Shown: positions 34,128 to 45,722, counted from the first letter of the stretch. The stretch is DNA of 64,000 nt from Streptomyces sp. CGMCC 4.7035 (GCF_031583065.1 NZ_CP134053.1:2418001-2482000), one strand, 5' to 3'. Program-made: numbers and translations. The notes: generated by a model from the sequence alone, not told the origin.

Positions 34128-35873
34128 TCATTCATGATCACCAAGAGCGGGCGCGGTGTCGGCGTCCGTGCGCAGCCGGAAGCGCTGGAGTTTGCCCGTC
34201 GCCGTGCGGGGCAGCGCGTCCAGGAAGACGAACTCGCGCGGGCACTTGTACGGCGCCAACTCGGACGTCAGGAACGCCCGCAGCGCCTCCGGATCGCGGC
34301 GCGCGCCGGCTCGGAGGACCGCGTACGCCACCACTATCTGTCCGCGCGCCTCGTCCGGCCGCCCGACGACCGCCGTCTCCACCACGTCGGGATGGCGCAG
34401 CAGGGCGTCCTCGACCTCGGGCCCGGCGATGTTGTACCCGGCCGAGATGATCATGTCGTCGGCACGCGCGACATAGCGGAAGTAGCCATCGGGTTCGCGG
34501 ACGTAGGTGTCGCCGGTGATGTTCCAGCCGCCCTGGACGTACTCCCGCTGCCGAGGGTCGGCGAGATAGCGGCAGCCGACCGGGCCGCGCACCGCGAGCA
34601 GTCCGGGCTCGCCGTCGGGCAGGGGCGTGCCGTCGGCGTCCTGCACGCGCGCGTGCCACCCCGGCACCGGAACCCCCGTGGTTCCCGGGCGGATCCGGTC
34701 GTCCGCGGCCGAGATGAAGATGTGCAGCAGTTCGGTGGCGCCGATCCCGTTGATGACCCGCAGGCCGGTGCGCTCGTGCCAGGCCCGCCAGGTCGCGGCG
34801 GGCAGGTTCTCACCGGCCGACACACAGCGCCGCAGCGACGTGGTGTCGTGCCCGTCCAACTCGTCGAGCATCGCCCGGTACGCGGTCGGCGCGGTGAACA
34901 GCACGGAAACGCGGTGCTCGGCGATGGCGGGCAACAGCTGGCGGGGGCCCGCCTGTTCGAGCAGCAGGGCGCTGGCTCCGGCCCGCAGCGGGAAGACGAC
35001 CAGCCCGCCCAGTCCGAACGTGAAACCGAGTGGGGGACTGCCCGCGAAGACGTCGTCGGGGTGGGGCCGGAGCACATGCTTGGAGAAGGTGTCCGCGATG
35101 GCGAGCACATCGCGGTGGAAGTGCATACAGCCCTTCGGGCGACCCGTGGTGCCCGAGGTGAAGGCGATCAGCGCCACGTCGTCGGCCGCCGTGTCCACCG
35201 GCGTGTACGGCTCCTCGGGTGCCGGCAGGCGCAGCAGGTCGTCGGGGGAGTCGCCGCCGTAGGCAGTGATGCGCAGCCCGGGGACGTCGGCTTTCGCCAG
35301 GTCGTCGACCGCGCGCGCGTCGCACAGGGCGTGGCCGACCCGGGCGATCTCGCACATCGTGCGCAGCTCGTGCGGGCGCTGCTGGGCGAGCACGGTGACG
35401 GCGACAGCGCCCGCCTTGAGAACCGCGAGCCAGCAGGCGGCCAGCCAGGGGGTGGTGGGGCCGCGCAGCAGGACGCGGTTGCCGGGGACGACGCCCAGGC
35501 GGGAGGTGAGCGCGTGCGCGATCCGGTCGACGCGGGCGCGGAGCTGTCCGTACGTCCACACGTCGCCGTCCGCCGTACGGAAGGCGGGGCGCTCGGGGGC
35601 GGTGTGCCCGAGCAGTTCGGCGGCGGCGTTCAGCCGTGCGGGGTAACGCAGCTCGGGCAGATCGAAGCGGAGGCGCGGCCACTGTGCGGGGGGCGGGAGG
35701 TGGTCGCGGGCGAAGGTGTCGTGGTGGGCCGTGGGGGCGGGGCCCGCCGCGGCGGCGCCGCTTTCCGTGTCTGTGGCGCTGCCGGTGTCTGTGGCGCTTT
35801 CCGTGTCTGTGGCGCTTCCGGTGCCCGTGGCGCTCTCGGTGTCCGTGGCGCTTGTGACGTCGCTCTGTTCCAT
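34128..35873 (-). CDS. AMP-forming aryl-CoA ligase, 2-aminobenzoate/benzoate-CoA type
   Basis: 581 residues from ATG 35873 (MEQSDVTSATDTES), preceded by GAGGGGG. The earlier in-frame start at 35942 has less support. Adenylate-forming motifs are FTSGTTGRPKGCMHFH, GIGATELLHIF, DGYFRYVARADDMIISAGYN and TATGKLQRFRLR with the catalytic Lys. The overall pattern matches benzoate- and 2-aminobenzoate-CoA ligases. The first 35 residues are a Ser/Thr/Asp repeat. The substrate cannot be read from sequence. The enzyme would supply the CoA ester for the nearby monooxygenase. It is divergent from the acyl-CoA dehydrogenase unit and precedes the PaaX-type gene. Confidence 0.85.
   Translation of the reverse strand: MEQSDVTSATDTESATGTGSATDTESATDTGSATDTESGAAAAGPAPTAHHDTFARDHLPPPAQWPRLRFDLPELRYPARLNAAAELLGHTAPERPAFRTADGDVWTYGQLRARVDRIAHALTSRLGVVPGNRVLLRGPTTPWLAACWLAVLKAGAVAVTVLAQQRPHELRTMCEIARVGHALCDARAVDDLAKADVPGLRITAYGGDSPDDLLRLPAPEEPYTPVDTAADDVALIAFTSGTTGRPKGCMHFHRDVLAIADTFSKHVLRPHPDDVFAGSPPLGFTFGLGGLVVFPLRAGASALLLEQAGPRQLLPAIAEHRVSVLFTAPTAYRAMLDELDGHDTTSLRRCVSAGENLPAATWRAWHERTGLRVINGIGATELLHIFISAADDRIRPGTTGVPVPGWHARVQDADGTPLPDGEPGLLAVRGPVGCRYLADPRQREYVQGGWNITGDTYVREPDGYFRYVARADDMIISAGYNIAGPEVEDALLRHPDVVETAVVGRPDEARGQIVVAYAVLRAGARRDPEALRAFLTSELAPYKCPREFVFLDALPRTATGKLQRFRLRTDADTAPALGDHE
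35761..35850 (-). repeat. 18-bp coding tandem repeat (five units)
   Basis: Five units of 18 bp begin at 35761, 35779, 35797, 35815 and 35833 and encode hexapeptides such as SATDTE and SATDTG near the N-terminus of the CoA ligase. The repeat lies outside the conserved enzyme core. Confidence 0.9.
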
Positions 35874-36028
35874 GACGGTTCGCCCCCTCGTCGTGGTGGG
35901 CTCGCGCATCGAGCGTATCGGGTTGGTGACGACAGTCAACACTCCGCGATACGGTCGGGTGAGCGGCCTTCGCGGGCCGACGCAGAACCGCGCAGCCCCG
36001 GTGCGCCGTCAGGGAGAGGGGACCGGCA

Positions 36029-37168
36029 ATGACCGCATTCTCGCTCGATCCGGAACAAATCACCTGGCGCGCGGAACTGCGTGCGGTGGCCGCGGACCGC
36101 CTGCGCCCGCTCGCGGAGAAGGGCGAGCCGCGCCGCGTCAACCGCGCACTCGTCGCCGAACTCGGTCGACTCGGACTGATCGACCGTCTGTTCACGTCCG
36201 GCGCGTTGGACCTGTGCCTGATGCGGGAGTCCCTGGCCCACGCCTGCACGGAGGCGGAGACGGCACTCGCGTTGCAGGGACTGGGCGCACATCCCGTGCA
36301 CGCGTATGGCTCCCAGGCCCAGCGCACCCGCTGGCTCCCCGGCGTCCGCGCGGGCACGACGGTGGCGGCCTTCGCCCTGAGCGAGCCGGGGGCGGGGTCG
36401 GACGCGGCGGCGCTGTCACTCACGGCCGATCCCGATCCCGACCGTCCGTCCGGCGGCTGGCGCCTCACCGGTGAGAAGTGCTGGATCTCGAACGCCCCCG
36501 AGGCCGACTTCTACACCGTCTTCGCGCGCACCACCCCCGGTGCCGGCGCCCGTGGCGTGACCGCCTTCCTCGTACCCGCCGACCGCCCCGGCCTGACCGG
36601 CACCCCGCTCGACATGCTCTCGCCGCACCCCATCGGGGCCCTGACCTTCGACGCCGTGCCCGTCACCGCGGACGACGTCCTCGGCGAACCCGACCACGGC
36701 TTCCGCGTCGCCATGGGCACCCTGAACCTCTTCCGCCCCAGCGTCGGCGCCTTCGCCGTCGGGATGGCGCAGGCGGCCCTCGACGCGACGCTCGTCCACA
36801 CCGCCGGACGGGACGCCTTCGGCGGCAGGCTGAAGGACCTTCAGGCCGTCTCCCACCGGATCGCCGAGATGGCCCTGCGCACCGAGGCGGCCCGCCTCAT
36901 GGTTTACGCGGCGGCGACGGCGTACGACGAAGGCGCCGGCGACGTCCCGAAACGCGCCGCCATGGCGAAGCTGCTCGCCACCGAGACGGCGCAGTACGTC
37001 GTCGACGCGGCCGTCCAACTGCACGGCGCCCGCGCCCTGCGCCGCGGCCACCTCCTCGAACACCTCTACCGCGAGGTGCGCGCGCCCCGGATCTACGAGG
37101 GCGCGAGCGAGGTCCAACGCGGCATCATCGCCAAGGAGTTGTACGCCACCGTGGAGGCCGCCCAGTGA
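36029..37168 (+). CDS. acyl-CoA dehydrogenase
   Basis: 379 residues of the FAD-dependent acyl-CoA dehydrogenase fold. FALSEPGAGSDAAALS and GGWRLTGEKCWISNA are the flavin-binding regions. QLHGARALRRGHLLEHLYRE precedes the C-terminal motif RAPRIYEGASEVQRGIIAKE, in which the catalytic Glu of the IYEG segment is present. AGGGAGAGG lies nine bases upstream of ATG 36029. It is the first gene of a unit with RidA, transcribed away from the ligase. It probably oxidises a ring-derived or ring-opened CoA ester. Confidence 0.9.
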   Translation: MTAFSLDPEQITWRAELRAVAADRLRPLAEKGEPRRVNRALVAELGRLGLIDRLFTSGALDLCLMRESLAHACTEAETALALQGLGAHPVHAYGSQAQRTRWLPGVRAGTTVAAFALSEPGAGSDAAALSLTADPDPDRPSGGWRLTGEKCWISNAPEADFYTVFARTTPGAGARGVTAFLVPADRPGLTGTPLDMLSPHPIGALTFDAVPVTADDVLGEPDHGFRVAMGTLNLFRPSVGAFAVGMAQAALDATLVHTAGRDAFGGRLKDLQAVSHRIAEMALRTEAARLMVYAAATAYDEGAGDVPKRAAMAKLLATETAQYVVDAAVQLHGARALRRGHLLEHLYREVRAPRIYEGASEVQRGIIAKELYATVEAAQ

Positions 37169-37563
37169 CCACCGAGCGGATCAACCCGCCCGACCTCTCC
37201 CCGCCGACGGGCTTCTCCCATGCCGTCGTCGCCACCGGCAGCCATGTGGTCTTCCTGGCGGGCCAGACCGCCCTGGACACGGACGGGAAGGTGGTCGGCG
37301 AGACCCTTCCCGAACAGTTCGAGCAGGCGCTCACCAACCTGCTCACCGCGCTGCGCTCCGCCGGCGGAACTCCCGCCGCCCTCGCCCGCGTCACCGTCTA
37401 CGCCACCGACGTGGCCGACTACCGCGCCCACGCCCCCGAACTCGGCCGCATCTGGCGGAGGCTGGCGGGCCGCGACTACCCCGCGATGGCCGTGGTCGGC
37501 ACCACCCGCCTCTGGGACGAGGAGGCCCTCGTCGAACTGGACGGCTTCGCCGTGCTGCCGTAG
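37165..37563 (+). CDS. RidA-family enamine/imine deaminase
   Basis: 132 residues of the YjgF/RidA family. GSHVVFLAGQTALDTDGKVV and NLLTALRSAGGTPAALARVT are typical, with AVVGTTRLWDEEALVELDGFA at the end. The usual catalytic Arg appears in GTTRLW. RidA hydrolyses reactive enamines and imines. GTG 37165 overlaps the acyl-CoA dehydrogenase stop (GTGA), so the two are co-translated. This is consistent with an aminated dearomatised intermediate in the pathway, although RidA proteins also have general roles. Confidence 0.88.
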   Translation: MTTERINPPDLSPPTGFSHAVVATGSHVVFLAGQTALDTDGKVVGETLPEQFEQALTNLLTALRSAGGTPAALARVTVYATDVADYRAHAPELGRIWRRLAGRDYPAMAVVGTTRLWDEEALVELDGFAVLP

Positions 37564-37626
37564 CCGTGCCCACCCCCTCGCCGTAACCTTGTCATGGCCT
37601 CGGGGGGTGTCGAGGGGAGCTTCCGC

Positions 37627-38451
37627 ATGCCCGAGATCGTGCTCACCGCAGGCCCCGTCGCGTACGACGACACGGGCGGCGACGGCCCGGTCGTGGTCCT
37701 CCTCCACGGCCTGGTCCACGACAACACGGTCTGGCGCAAGGTCACCGCCGATTTGCGCGCCGACCACCGGGTGATCGCCCCGACCCTGCCGTACGGCGCC
37801 CACCGCAGGCCCATGACCGTGCCGCTCTCACCGGACGTCGTCATCGACCTGATCGCGGAATTCCTCGACCGCCTGGAACTGCGCGATGTCACGCTGGTCG
37901 AGAGCGACTGCGGGCGGGCCCAGACGGTGGCGGTCCGGCATCCCGAGCGGCTGGCGCGGCTGGCGCTGATCTCGTGCGAGGCGTTCGACAACTACCCGCC
38001 GGGCCTGCCCGGGAAGATGATCGCCGTGGCCTGCCGGCTGCCCGGGGCGATCCCGCTTCTGGTGCGCACGCTGGGCCTGAAGCCGCTGCGCCGACTGCCC
38101 GTCGGGTTCGGCGCCCTGACCAAGCGCCCGGTGCCGGACGAGATCGTCGACGGCTGGCTGCGCCCTCTGCGGACGGACCCGCTGATCCGGCGGGACTTCC
38201 GGGCCTACAACACACACGTCCGCAAGGACGAACTCGTCGAGGCGGCCCGGGGACTGAAGGACTTCGACAGGCCCGCGCTGGTCGTCTGGGCGGCCGAGGA
38301 CCTGATGATGCCGCGCGAACACGGCCGAAGGCTGTCCGAACTGCTCCCGAAGGGGCGGCTGGTGGAGATCGAGGACTCCCGAACACTGATCGCCGAGGAC
38401 CAGCCGGAGCGACTGGCCGCCGTACTGCGGGAGTTCATCGCCACGACGTGA
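37627..38451 (+). CDS. alpha/beta hydrolase with an acid nucleophile
   Basis: 274 residues. LLHGLVHDNTVWRKV is the HG oxyanion region. The nucleophile elbow reads LVESDCGRAQTVAVRHPERL, an Asp where lipases have Ser. That is the form in epoxide hydrolases and haloalkane dehalogenases. The acid and base occur near WAAEDLMMPREHGR and the C-terminus, but a canonical catalytic His near the C-terminus is not evident. ATG 37627 (MPEIVLTAGPV) has GAGGGGAGC upstream. ATG 37594 is an alternative, with a possible -10 just in front. Substrate unknown. Confidence 0.75.
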   Translation: MPEIVLTAGPVAYDDTGGDGPVVVLLHGLVHDNTVWRKVTADLRADHRVIAPTLPYGAHRRPMTVPLSPDVVIDLIAEFLDRLELRDVTLVESDCGRAQTVAVRHPERLARLALISCEAFDNYPPGLPGKMIAVACRLPGAIPLLVRTLGLKPLRRLPVGFGALTKRPVPDEIVDGWLRPLRTDPLIRRDFRAYNTHVRKDELVEAARGLKDFDRPALVVWAAEDLMMPREHGRRLSELLPKGRLVEIEDSRTLIAEDQPERLAAVLREFIATT

Positions 38452-38462
38452 GGGAGGGTGTG

Positions 38463-38657
38463 TCAGGCCGCCATGGCCAGCTGCCCCATCGGCACCCGGT
38501 GCGGAGCGACCACGCTGCCGTCGGGGAGCAGTTCGCCGGTGTCGTCGAAGACGATCGCGCCGTTGCAGAGCAGGTTCCACCCCTGCTCGGGGTGGGCGGC
38601 GACGACGTGCGGGGCGGTGGCGTCGGTCGACGGGCACGTGGGCTGCTGGAAACACAT
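38463..38657 (-). CDS. DUF5999 small protein
   Basis: 64 residues beginning MCFQQPTCPSTDATAPHVVA and continuing AHPEQGWNLLCNGAIVF, then ELLPDGSVVAPHR. I recognise the CxxxxxC start and the HPEQGWxLLCNG core as DUF5999, frequent in Streptomyces and of unknown function. The ATG at 38657 has GGAGGTGCGCC directly upstream. A longer reading from 38714 lacks support. It converges with the hydrolase gene, separated by 11 bases. Confidence 0.85.
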   Translation of the reverse strand: MCFQQPTCPSTDATAPHVVAAHPEQGWNLLCNGAIVFDDTGELLPDGSVVAPHRVPMGQLAMAA

Positions 38658-38758
38658 GGCGCACCTCCGAGGAGGGATGGGCGGCCGGGTTGTCGCCTCG
38701 TTGAGTAAGACCATGCTCCGGCCGCGGGCTCATCGGAACCGCCCGCCGGAAAGCGTGA

Positions 38759-39310
<552 letters not shown>

Positions 39311-39367
39311 CGCCCGGCGGCCCGACGGCCGCGTTCCCGCGTACGCGGACCGGACGTTTCCCGCCGG

Positions 39368-40897
39368 TCAGATGTTCCGGAACGTCTCGATCTGCGCCCC
39401 GACCGAGTTGAGCCGCTCGGCCAGGTCCTCGTAGCCCCGGTTGATGACGTACACGTTGCGCAGCACGGACGTGCCCTCGGCGGCCATCATCGCCAGCAGT
39501 ACGACCACGGCGGGCCGCAGCGCGGGCGGGCACATCATCTCGGCGGCGCGCCAGCGGGTCGGGCCCTCGACCAGCACCCGGTGGGGGTCGAGCAACTGGA
39601 GGCGGCCGCCGAGGCGGTTGAGGTCGGTCAGATAGATCGCGCGGTTGTCGTACACCCAGTCGTGGATCAGCGTCTTGCCCTGCGCGGAGGCCGCGATGGC
39701 CGCGAAGAACGGGACGTTGTCGATGTTCAGTCCGGGGAACGGCATGGGGTGGATCTTGTCGATCGGCGCCTCCAGCTTGGAGGGCCGCACGGTCAGGTCC
39801 ACCAGCCGCGTACGGCCGTTGAACGCGCAGTATTCGGGGGAGCGGTCGTGATCGAGGCCCATCTCCTCCAGCACCGCGAGCTCGATCTCCAGGAACTCGA
39901 TCGGCACCCGGCGCACCGTCAGCTCCGACTCGGTGACCACCGCGGCGGCCAGCAGGCTCATCGCCTCCACCGGGTCCTCGGAGGGGAAGTAGTCCACGTC
40001 GACGTCGATGTTCGGCACGCCGTGCACGGTGAGGGTGGTGGTGCCGACGCCCTCGATCCGGACGCCGAGCGACTCCAGGAAGAAGCAGAGGTCCTGGACC
40101 ATGTAGTTGGAGGACGCGTTGCGGATGACCGTGACGCCGTCGTGGCGGGCGGCGGCGAGCAGCGCGTTCTCGGTCACGGTGTCGCCGCGCTCGGTCAGCA
40201 CGATCGGCCGGCCGGGGGAGACGGACCGGTCCACCACGGCGTGGTAGTACCCCTCGGTGGCGGTGACGTCGAGCCCGAACCGGCGCAGCGCGATCATGTG
40301 CGGTTCGACGGTGCGCGTTCCGAGGTCGCAACCGCCCGCGTAGGGCAGCTTGAAGTGGTCCAAGCGGTGCAGCAGCGGACCGAGGAACATGATGATGGAG
40401 CGTGTACGGCGGGCGGCCGCCGCGTCGATGGTGTTCAGGTCGAGGTCGGCGGGCGGCACGATCTCCAGATCCTGCCCGTCGTTGATCCAACGGGTCCGCA
40501 CGCCGATCGACCCGAGTACCTCCAGAAGGCGGAACACCTCCTCGATGCGGGCGACCCGGCGCAGGACCGTGCGCCCCTTGTTGAGCAGCGAGGCGCACAG
40601 GAGGGCCACACAGGCGTTCTTGCTCGTCTTGACGTCGATGGCGCCGGAGAGCCGACGTCCGCCGACCACCCGCAGATGCATGGGACCCGCATAGCCCAGG
40701 GAGACGATCTCGCTGTCCAGGGCTTCACCGATTCGGGCGATCATCTCAAGGCTGAGGTTTTGATTGCCGCGCTCGATGCGGTTGACAGCGCTCTGACTTG
40801 TGCCCAGGGCCTCGGCGAGCTGGGCCTGAGTCCAGCCACGGTGCTGCCGGGCGTCACGGATGAGCTTGCCGATGCGTACGAGGTAATCGTCTGCCAT
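39368..40897 (-). CDS. XRE-type HTH fused to a MurA-like UDP-GlcNAc enolpyruvyl transferase
   Basis: 509 residues. Residues 5-65 form an XRE helix-turn-helix (WTQAQLAEALGTSQSAVNRIE). Residues 75-505 are an EPSP/MurA fold (LSGAIDVKTSKNACVALLCA). The loop LPYAGGCDLGTRTVEPHMIA contains a Cys at the position of the MurA catalytic Cys. MurA transfers enolpyruvate from PEP to UDP-GlcNAc. Since canonical MurA lacks the HTH, this protein may be a regulator that senses such a ligand. Start ATG 40897 (MADDYLVRIGKLIRDARQHR). A palindrome precedes it. In S. coelicolor a protein of this kind lies beside aconitase, as here. Confidence 0.88.
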   Translation of the reverse strand: MADDYLVRIGKLIRDARQHRGWTQAQLAEALGTSQSAVNRIERGNQNLSLEMIARIGEALDSEIVSLGYAGPMHLRVVGGRRLSGAIDVKTSKNACVALLCASLLNKGRTVLRRVARIEEVFRLLEVLGSIGVRTRWINDGQDLEIVPPADLDLNTIDAAAARRTRSIIMFLGPLLHRLDHFKLPYAGGCDLGTRTVEPHMIALRRFGLDVTATEGYYHAVVDRSVSPGRPIVLTERGDTVTENALLAAARHDGVTVIRNASSNYMVQDLCFFLESLGVRIEGVGTTTLTVHGVPNIDVDVDYFPSEDPVEAMSLLAAAVVTESELTVRRVPIEFLEIELAVLEEMGLDHDRSPEYCAFNGRTRLVDLTVRPSKLEAPIDKIHPMPFPGLNIDNVPFFAAIAASAQGKTLIHDWVYDNRAIYLTDLNRLGGRLQLLDPHRVLVEGPTRWRAAEMMCPPALRPAVVVLLAMMAAEGTSVLRNVYVINRGYEDLAERLNSVGAQIETFRNI

Positions 40898-40909
40898 GAG
40901 GCTGAGGTT

Positions 40910-40925
40910 ATCTCAGATATGAGAT
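40910..40925. promoter_or_regulatory. palindrome ATCTC-N6-GAGAT before the XRE-MurA gene
   Basis: ATCTCAGATATGAGAT lies 13 bp upstream of the ATG at 40897. The same ATCTC-N6-GAGAT form, also preceded by GTT, occurs upstream of aconitase at 41963. A weaker ATCTC-N6-GAGGT is inside the coding region at 40743-40758. It is a likely autoregulatory operator for the XRE domain; binding is inferred. Confidence 0.55.
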
Positions 40926-40994
40926 GGCACCTCTTTGGGGGGTCCGTTCGGGTGATGAGCCGTCGTGTGACCGTTTTCGGGTCATGTGCGTGGA

Positions 40995-41738
40995 TCAGAG
41001 GTCGGTCACCAGGAGCCGGTAACCGACGTCGATGGTTTCGAGCGTGAGCAGCTCGGGGTGACGGGCCTGCCAGCGGCCGGTCGTCAGGTCGTCTGCGAGG
41101 CGGGTCAGGCCAGGCGTGATGACGTCCTCGCCGGTCTGGGCGAACAGGGAGATGCCCGCGCGTACCCGCGGGTCGAGATAGGCGTGGGGGCGGCGCCAGT
41201 ACGCGGCGCCGAATCCGTCCGTGCAGTCGTGGGGGACCAGGACCGGTTCCAGGCGCGCCCCGCCGAGCATGTCGACCAGCCGGTCGGTCGGGATGGCGCG
41301 GGTGTCGTCGAACGCGGCTGCCTCCGGGAGATACTCCCGTACCAGCCAGAACCGTTCGCGGAAGATGCGCTGATCCCACGTCAGGATGACGATGCCGCGG
41401 CGGGCCACTCGGCGCAGTTCCCTGATTCCGGCCGCCACGTCGGGCCAGTGGTGGACGGTCAGCAGCGCCATGACGGCGTCGGCGGCGTTGTCCCGCAGCG
41501 GGAGGTGTTCCGCGACCGCCTGCACGGCGGGCGCGGATCCGGGCGGGCGCTGGGCGAGCATGACCTGGCTGGGGTCGACCGCGAGGACTGTCCGCGGCGG
41601 TTCGTACGATCCGGTGCCGGCTCCGACGTTGATCACGTCTGTGGCGTTCCCGAGCGCGGCGTGGATCTGCGCGGCGATCCGCGGATCGGCCTGTCGTGTC
41701 CGGGCATAGGTCGCGCCGAGCGTGTCATAGGTGGCCAT
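40995..41738 (-). CDS. class I SAM-dependent methyltransferase
   Basis: 247 residues. VINVGAGTGSYEPPRTVLAV is SAM motif I (GxGxG). Motif II follows as DPSQVMLAQRP, with DNAADAVMALLTVHHWPDVA and ELRRVARRGIVIL further on. The fold matches UbiE/COQ5-like small-molecule methyltransferases. The second half (YWRRPHAYLDPRVRAGISLF) is substrate-specific and not diagnostic. The start is ATG 41738 (MATYDTLGATYARTRQADPR). It precedes the XRE-MurA gene on the same strand, 97 bp away, but each could be separately transcribed. Substrate unknown. Confidence 0.85.
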   Translation of the reverse strand: MATYDTLGATYARTRQADPRIAAQIHAALGNATDVINVGAGTGSYEPPRTVLAVDPSQVMLAQRPPGSAPAVQAVAEHLPLRDNAADAVMALLTVHHWPDVAAGIRELRRVARRGIVILTWDQRIFRERFWLVREYLPEAAAFDDTRAIPTDRLVDMLGGARLEPVLVPHDCTDGFGAAYWRRPHAYLDPRVRAGISLFAQTGEDVITPGLTRLADDLTTGRWQARHPELLTLETIDVGYRLLVTDL

Positions 41739-41961
41739 GTCGGCCAGTATGTTCGGCGGACAGGGGCCCCGGCTTGCCTGTGCGCAAGGCGCGGGGAGAA
41801 GAAATGTGAAGAAGTGTCCGGCGCGGCGGTCGATCTCTCAGGGCCGCACTGTTGCCGAGTCGCGTACCACGCCCGTGCACTCCCAGGCCATCCTGCGGGC
41901 GATGCAGTCCGGTCGACAGCGCGAGGCTGGGCATGACCATCCAGCCCCCATGTACTAGAGT

Positions 41962-41979
41962 TATCTCGACATCGAGATA
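41962..41979. promoter_or_regulatory. 18-bp palindrome in the aconitase upstream region
   Basis: TATCTCGA-ca-TCGAGATA is a perfect inverted repeat, 130 bp before the start of acnA. Its core ATCTC-N6-GAGAT (41963-41978) is the same as the one 13 bp before the XRE-MurA gene, and both are preceded by GTT. It probably overlaps the acnA promoter. Confidence 0.65.
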
Positions 41980-42011
41980 TCTGCCGAGGAGCACCGCAGC
42001 CGCCACCCTGG

Positions 42012-44827
<2,816 letters not shown>

Positions 44828-44846
44828 GCGGTCCGGCACGGCAGTC

Positions 44847-44880
44847 GAGGGCCGCATCCCCGCGCGGGGATGCGGCCCTC
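44847..44880 (+). terminator. strong hairpin terminator after acnA
   Basis: GAGGGCCGCATCCCC and GGGGATGCGGCCCTC form a perfect 15-bp stem with a 4-nt loop, 19 bp past the stop codon. Confidence 0.85.
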
Positions 44881-44984
44881 CGCCGTGTGCGCCCGGCCTT
44901 TTGCCCTTCGTGCCGGATCCGCCGCTCATGTCGGGACATCGCCAGTGCTCAGCCCGGACACAGGGTTTCCTCAGCGGGCCGGGA

Positions 44985-44997
44985 CAGGATCGATACA
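44985..44997 (+). promoter_or_regulatory. putative -10 of a leaderless response-regulator transcript
   Basis: CAGGAT at 44985-44990 is followed by cgatac and the ATG. No ribosome-binding site is present. It is the third gene in this window with a CAGGAT-N6-ATG layout. Confidence 0.45.
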
Positions 44998-45722
44998 TGA
45001 ATGGCGCCCCTGGATCCCGAAGCGGCCGCGTCCGAGTGCTGATCGTCGATGACGAGCCCGCACTCACCGAGCTGATGTCCGTGGCCGTCACCGAGGCCGG
45101 CTGGCGGCCCTACCCCGCGGCCGACGGGGAGTCCGCGTTGCGGATCGCGCGCGCCTGCGCCCCGCACGCCGTCGTCCTCGACGGGATGCTGCCCGACATC
45201 GACGGACTCCAGGTACTGCGCAGGCTGCGGTACGAGTGTCCGAAGCTGCCCGTGCTCATGCTCACCGCCCGCGACGCCCTGGAGCACCGCCTCGACGGGC
45301 TGGGGTCCGGGGCCGACGACTACGTGACCAAGCCCTTCTCGTTGGAGGAGGTCGTGCTGCGGCTGCGTGGGCTGCTGCGCCGGGCAGGCGCCGAGAAGAC
45401 GCGGGCCGACGACTCCGTACGGGTCCTCGGTGACCTCGTGCTGACCGTGGAGACCCGCGAGGTGCACCGCGGGTCCACGCCGGTCCGGCTCACCGCGAAG
45501 GAGTTCGACCTGCTGGATCTGCTGATGAGCCATCCACGGCAGGTGCTCAGCAAGGCCCAGATCCTCGACCGCGTGTGGAGCACAGGCTTCGACGGCGGTG
45601 GCAACCTGGTCGAGGTCTACATCTCCGGGCTCCGCCGGAAGATCGACAAGGGGCACGCGCCGATGATCCACACCGTGCGCGGGACGGGGTACACGATCCG
45701 ACCCGCTCAGGAGGCGAGATGA
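44997..45722 (+). CDS. OmpR/PhoB-family response regulator
   Basis: 241 residues. A receiver domain (RVLIVDDEPALTELMSVAV; DGMLPDIDGLQVLRRL with the phosphorylated Asp; LTARD; TKPFSLEEVV) occupies residues 10-130. A winged-helix domain (LTAKEFDLLDLLMSHPRQVL; RRKIDKGHAPMIHTVRGTGY) occupies 145-240. ATG 44997 (MNGAPGSRSGRVR) is preferred. Its stop overlaps the start of the histidine kinase (ATGA). The signal and targets are unknown. Confidence 0.94.
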   Translation: MNGAPGSRSGRVRVLIVDDEPALTELMSVAVTEAGWRPYPAADGESALRIARACAPHAVVLDGMLPDIDGLQVLRRLRYECPKLPVLMLTARDALEHRLDGLGSGADDYVTKPFSLEEVVLRLRGLLRRAGAEKTRADDSVRVLGDLVLTVETREVHRGSTPVRLTAKEFDLLDLLMSHPRQVLSKAQILDRVWSTGFDGGGNLVEVYISGLRRKIDKGHAPMIHTVRGTGYTIRPAQEAR

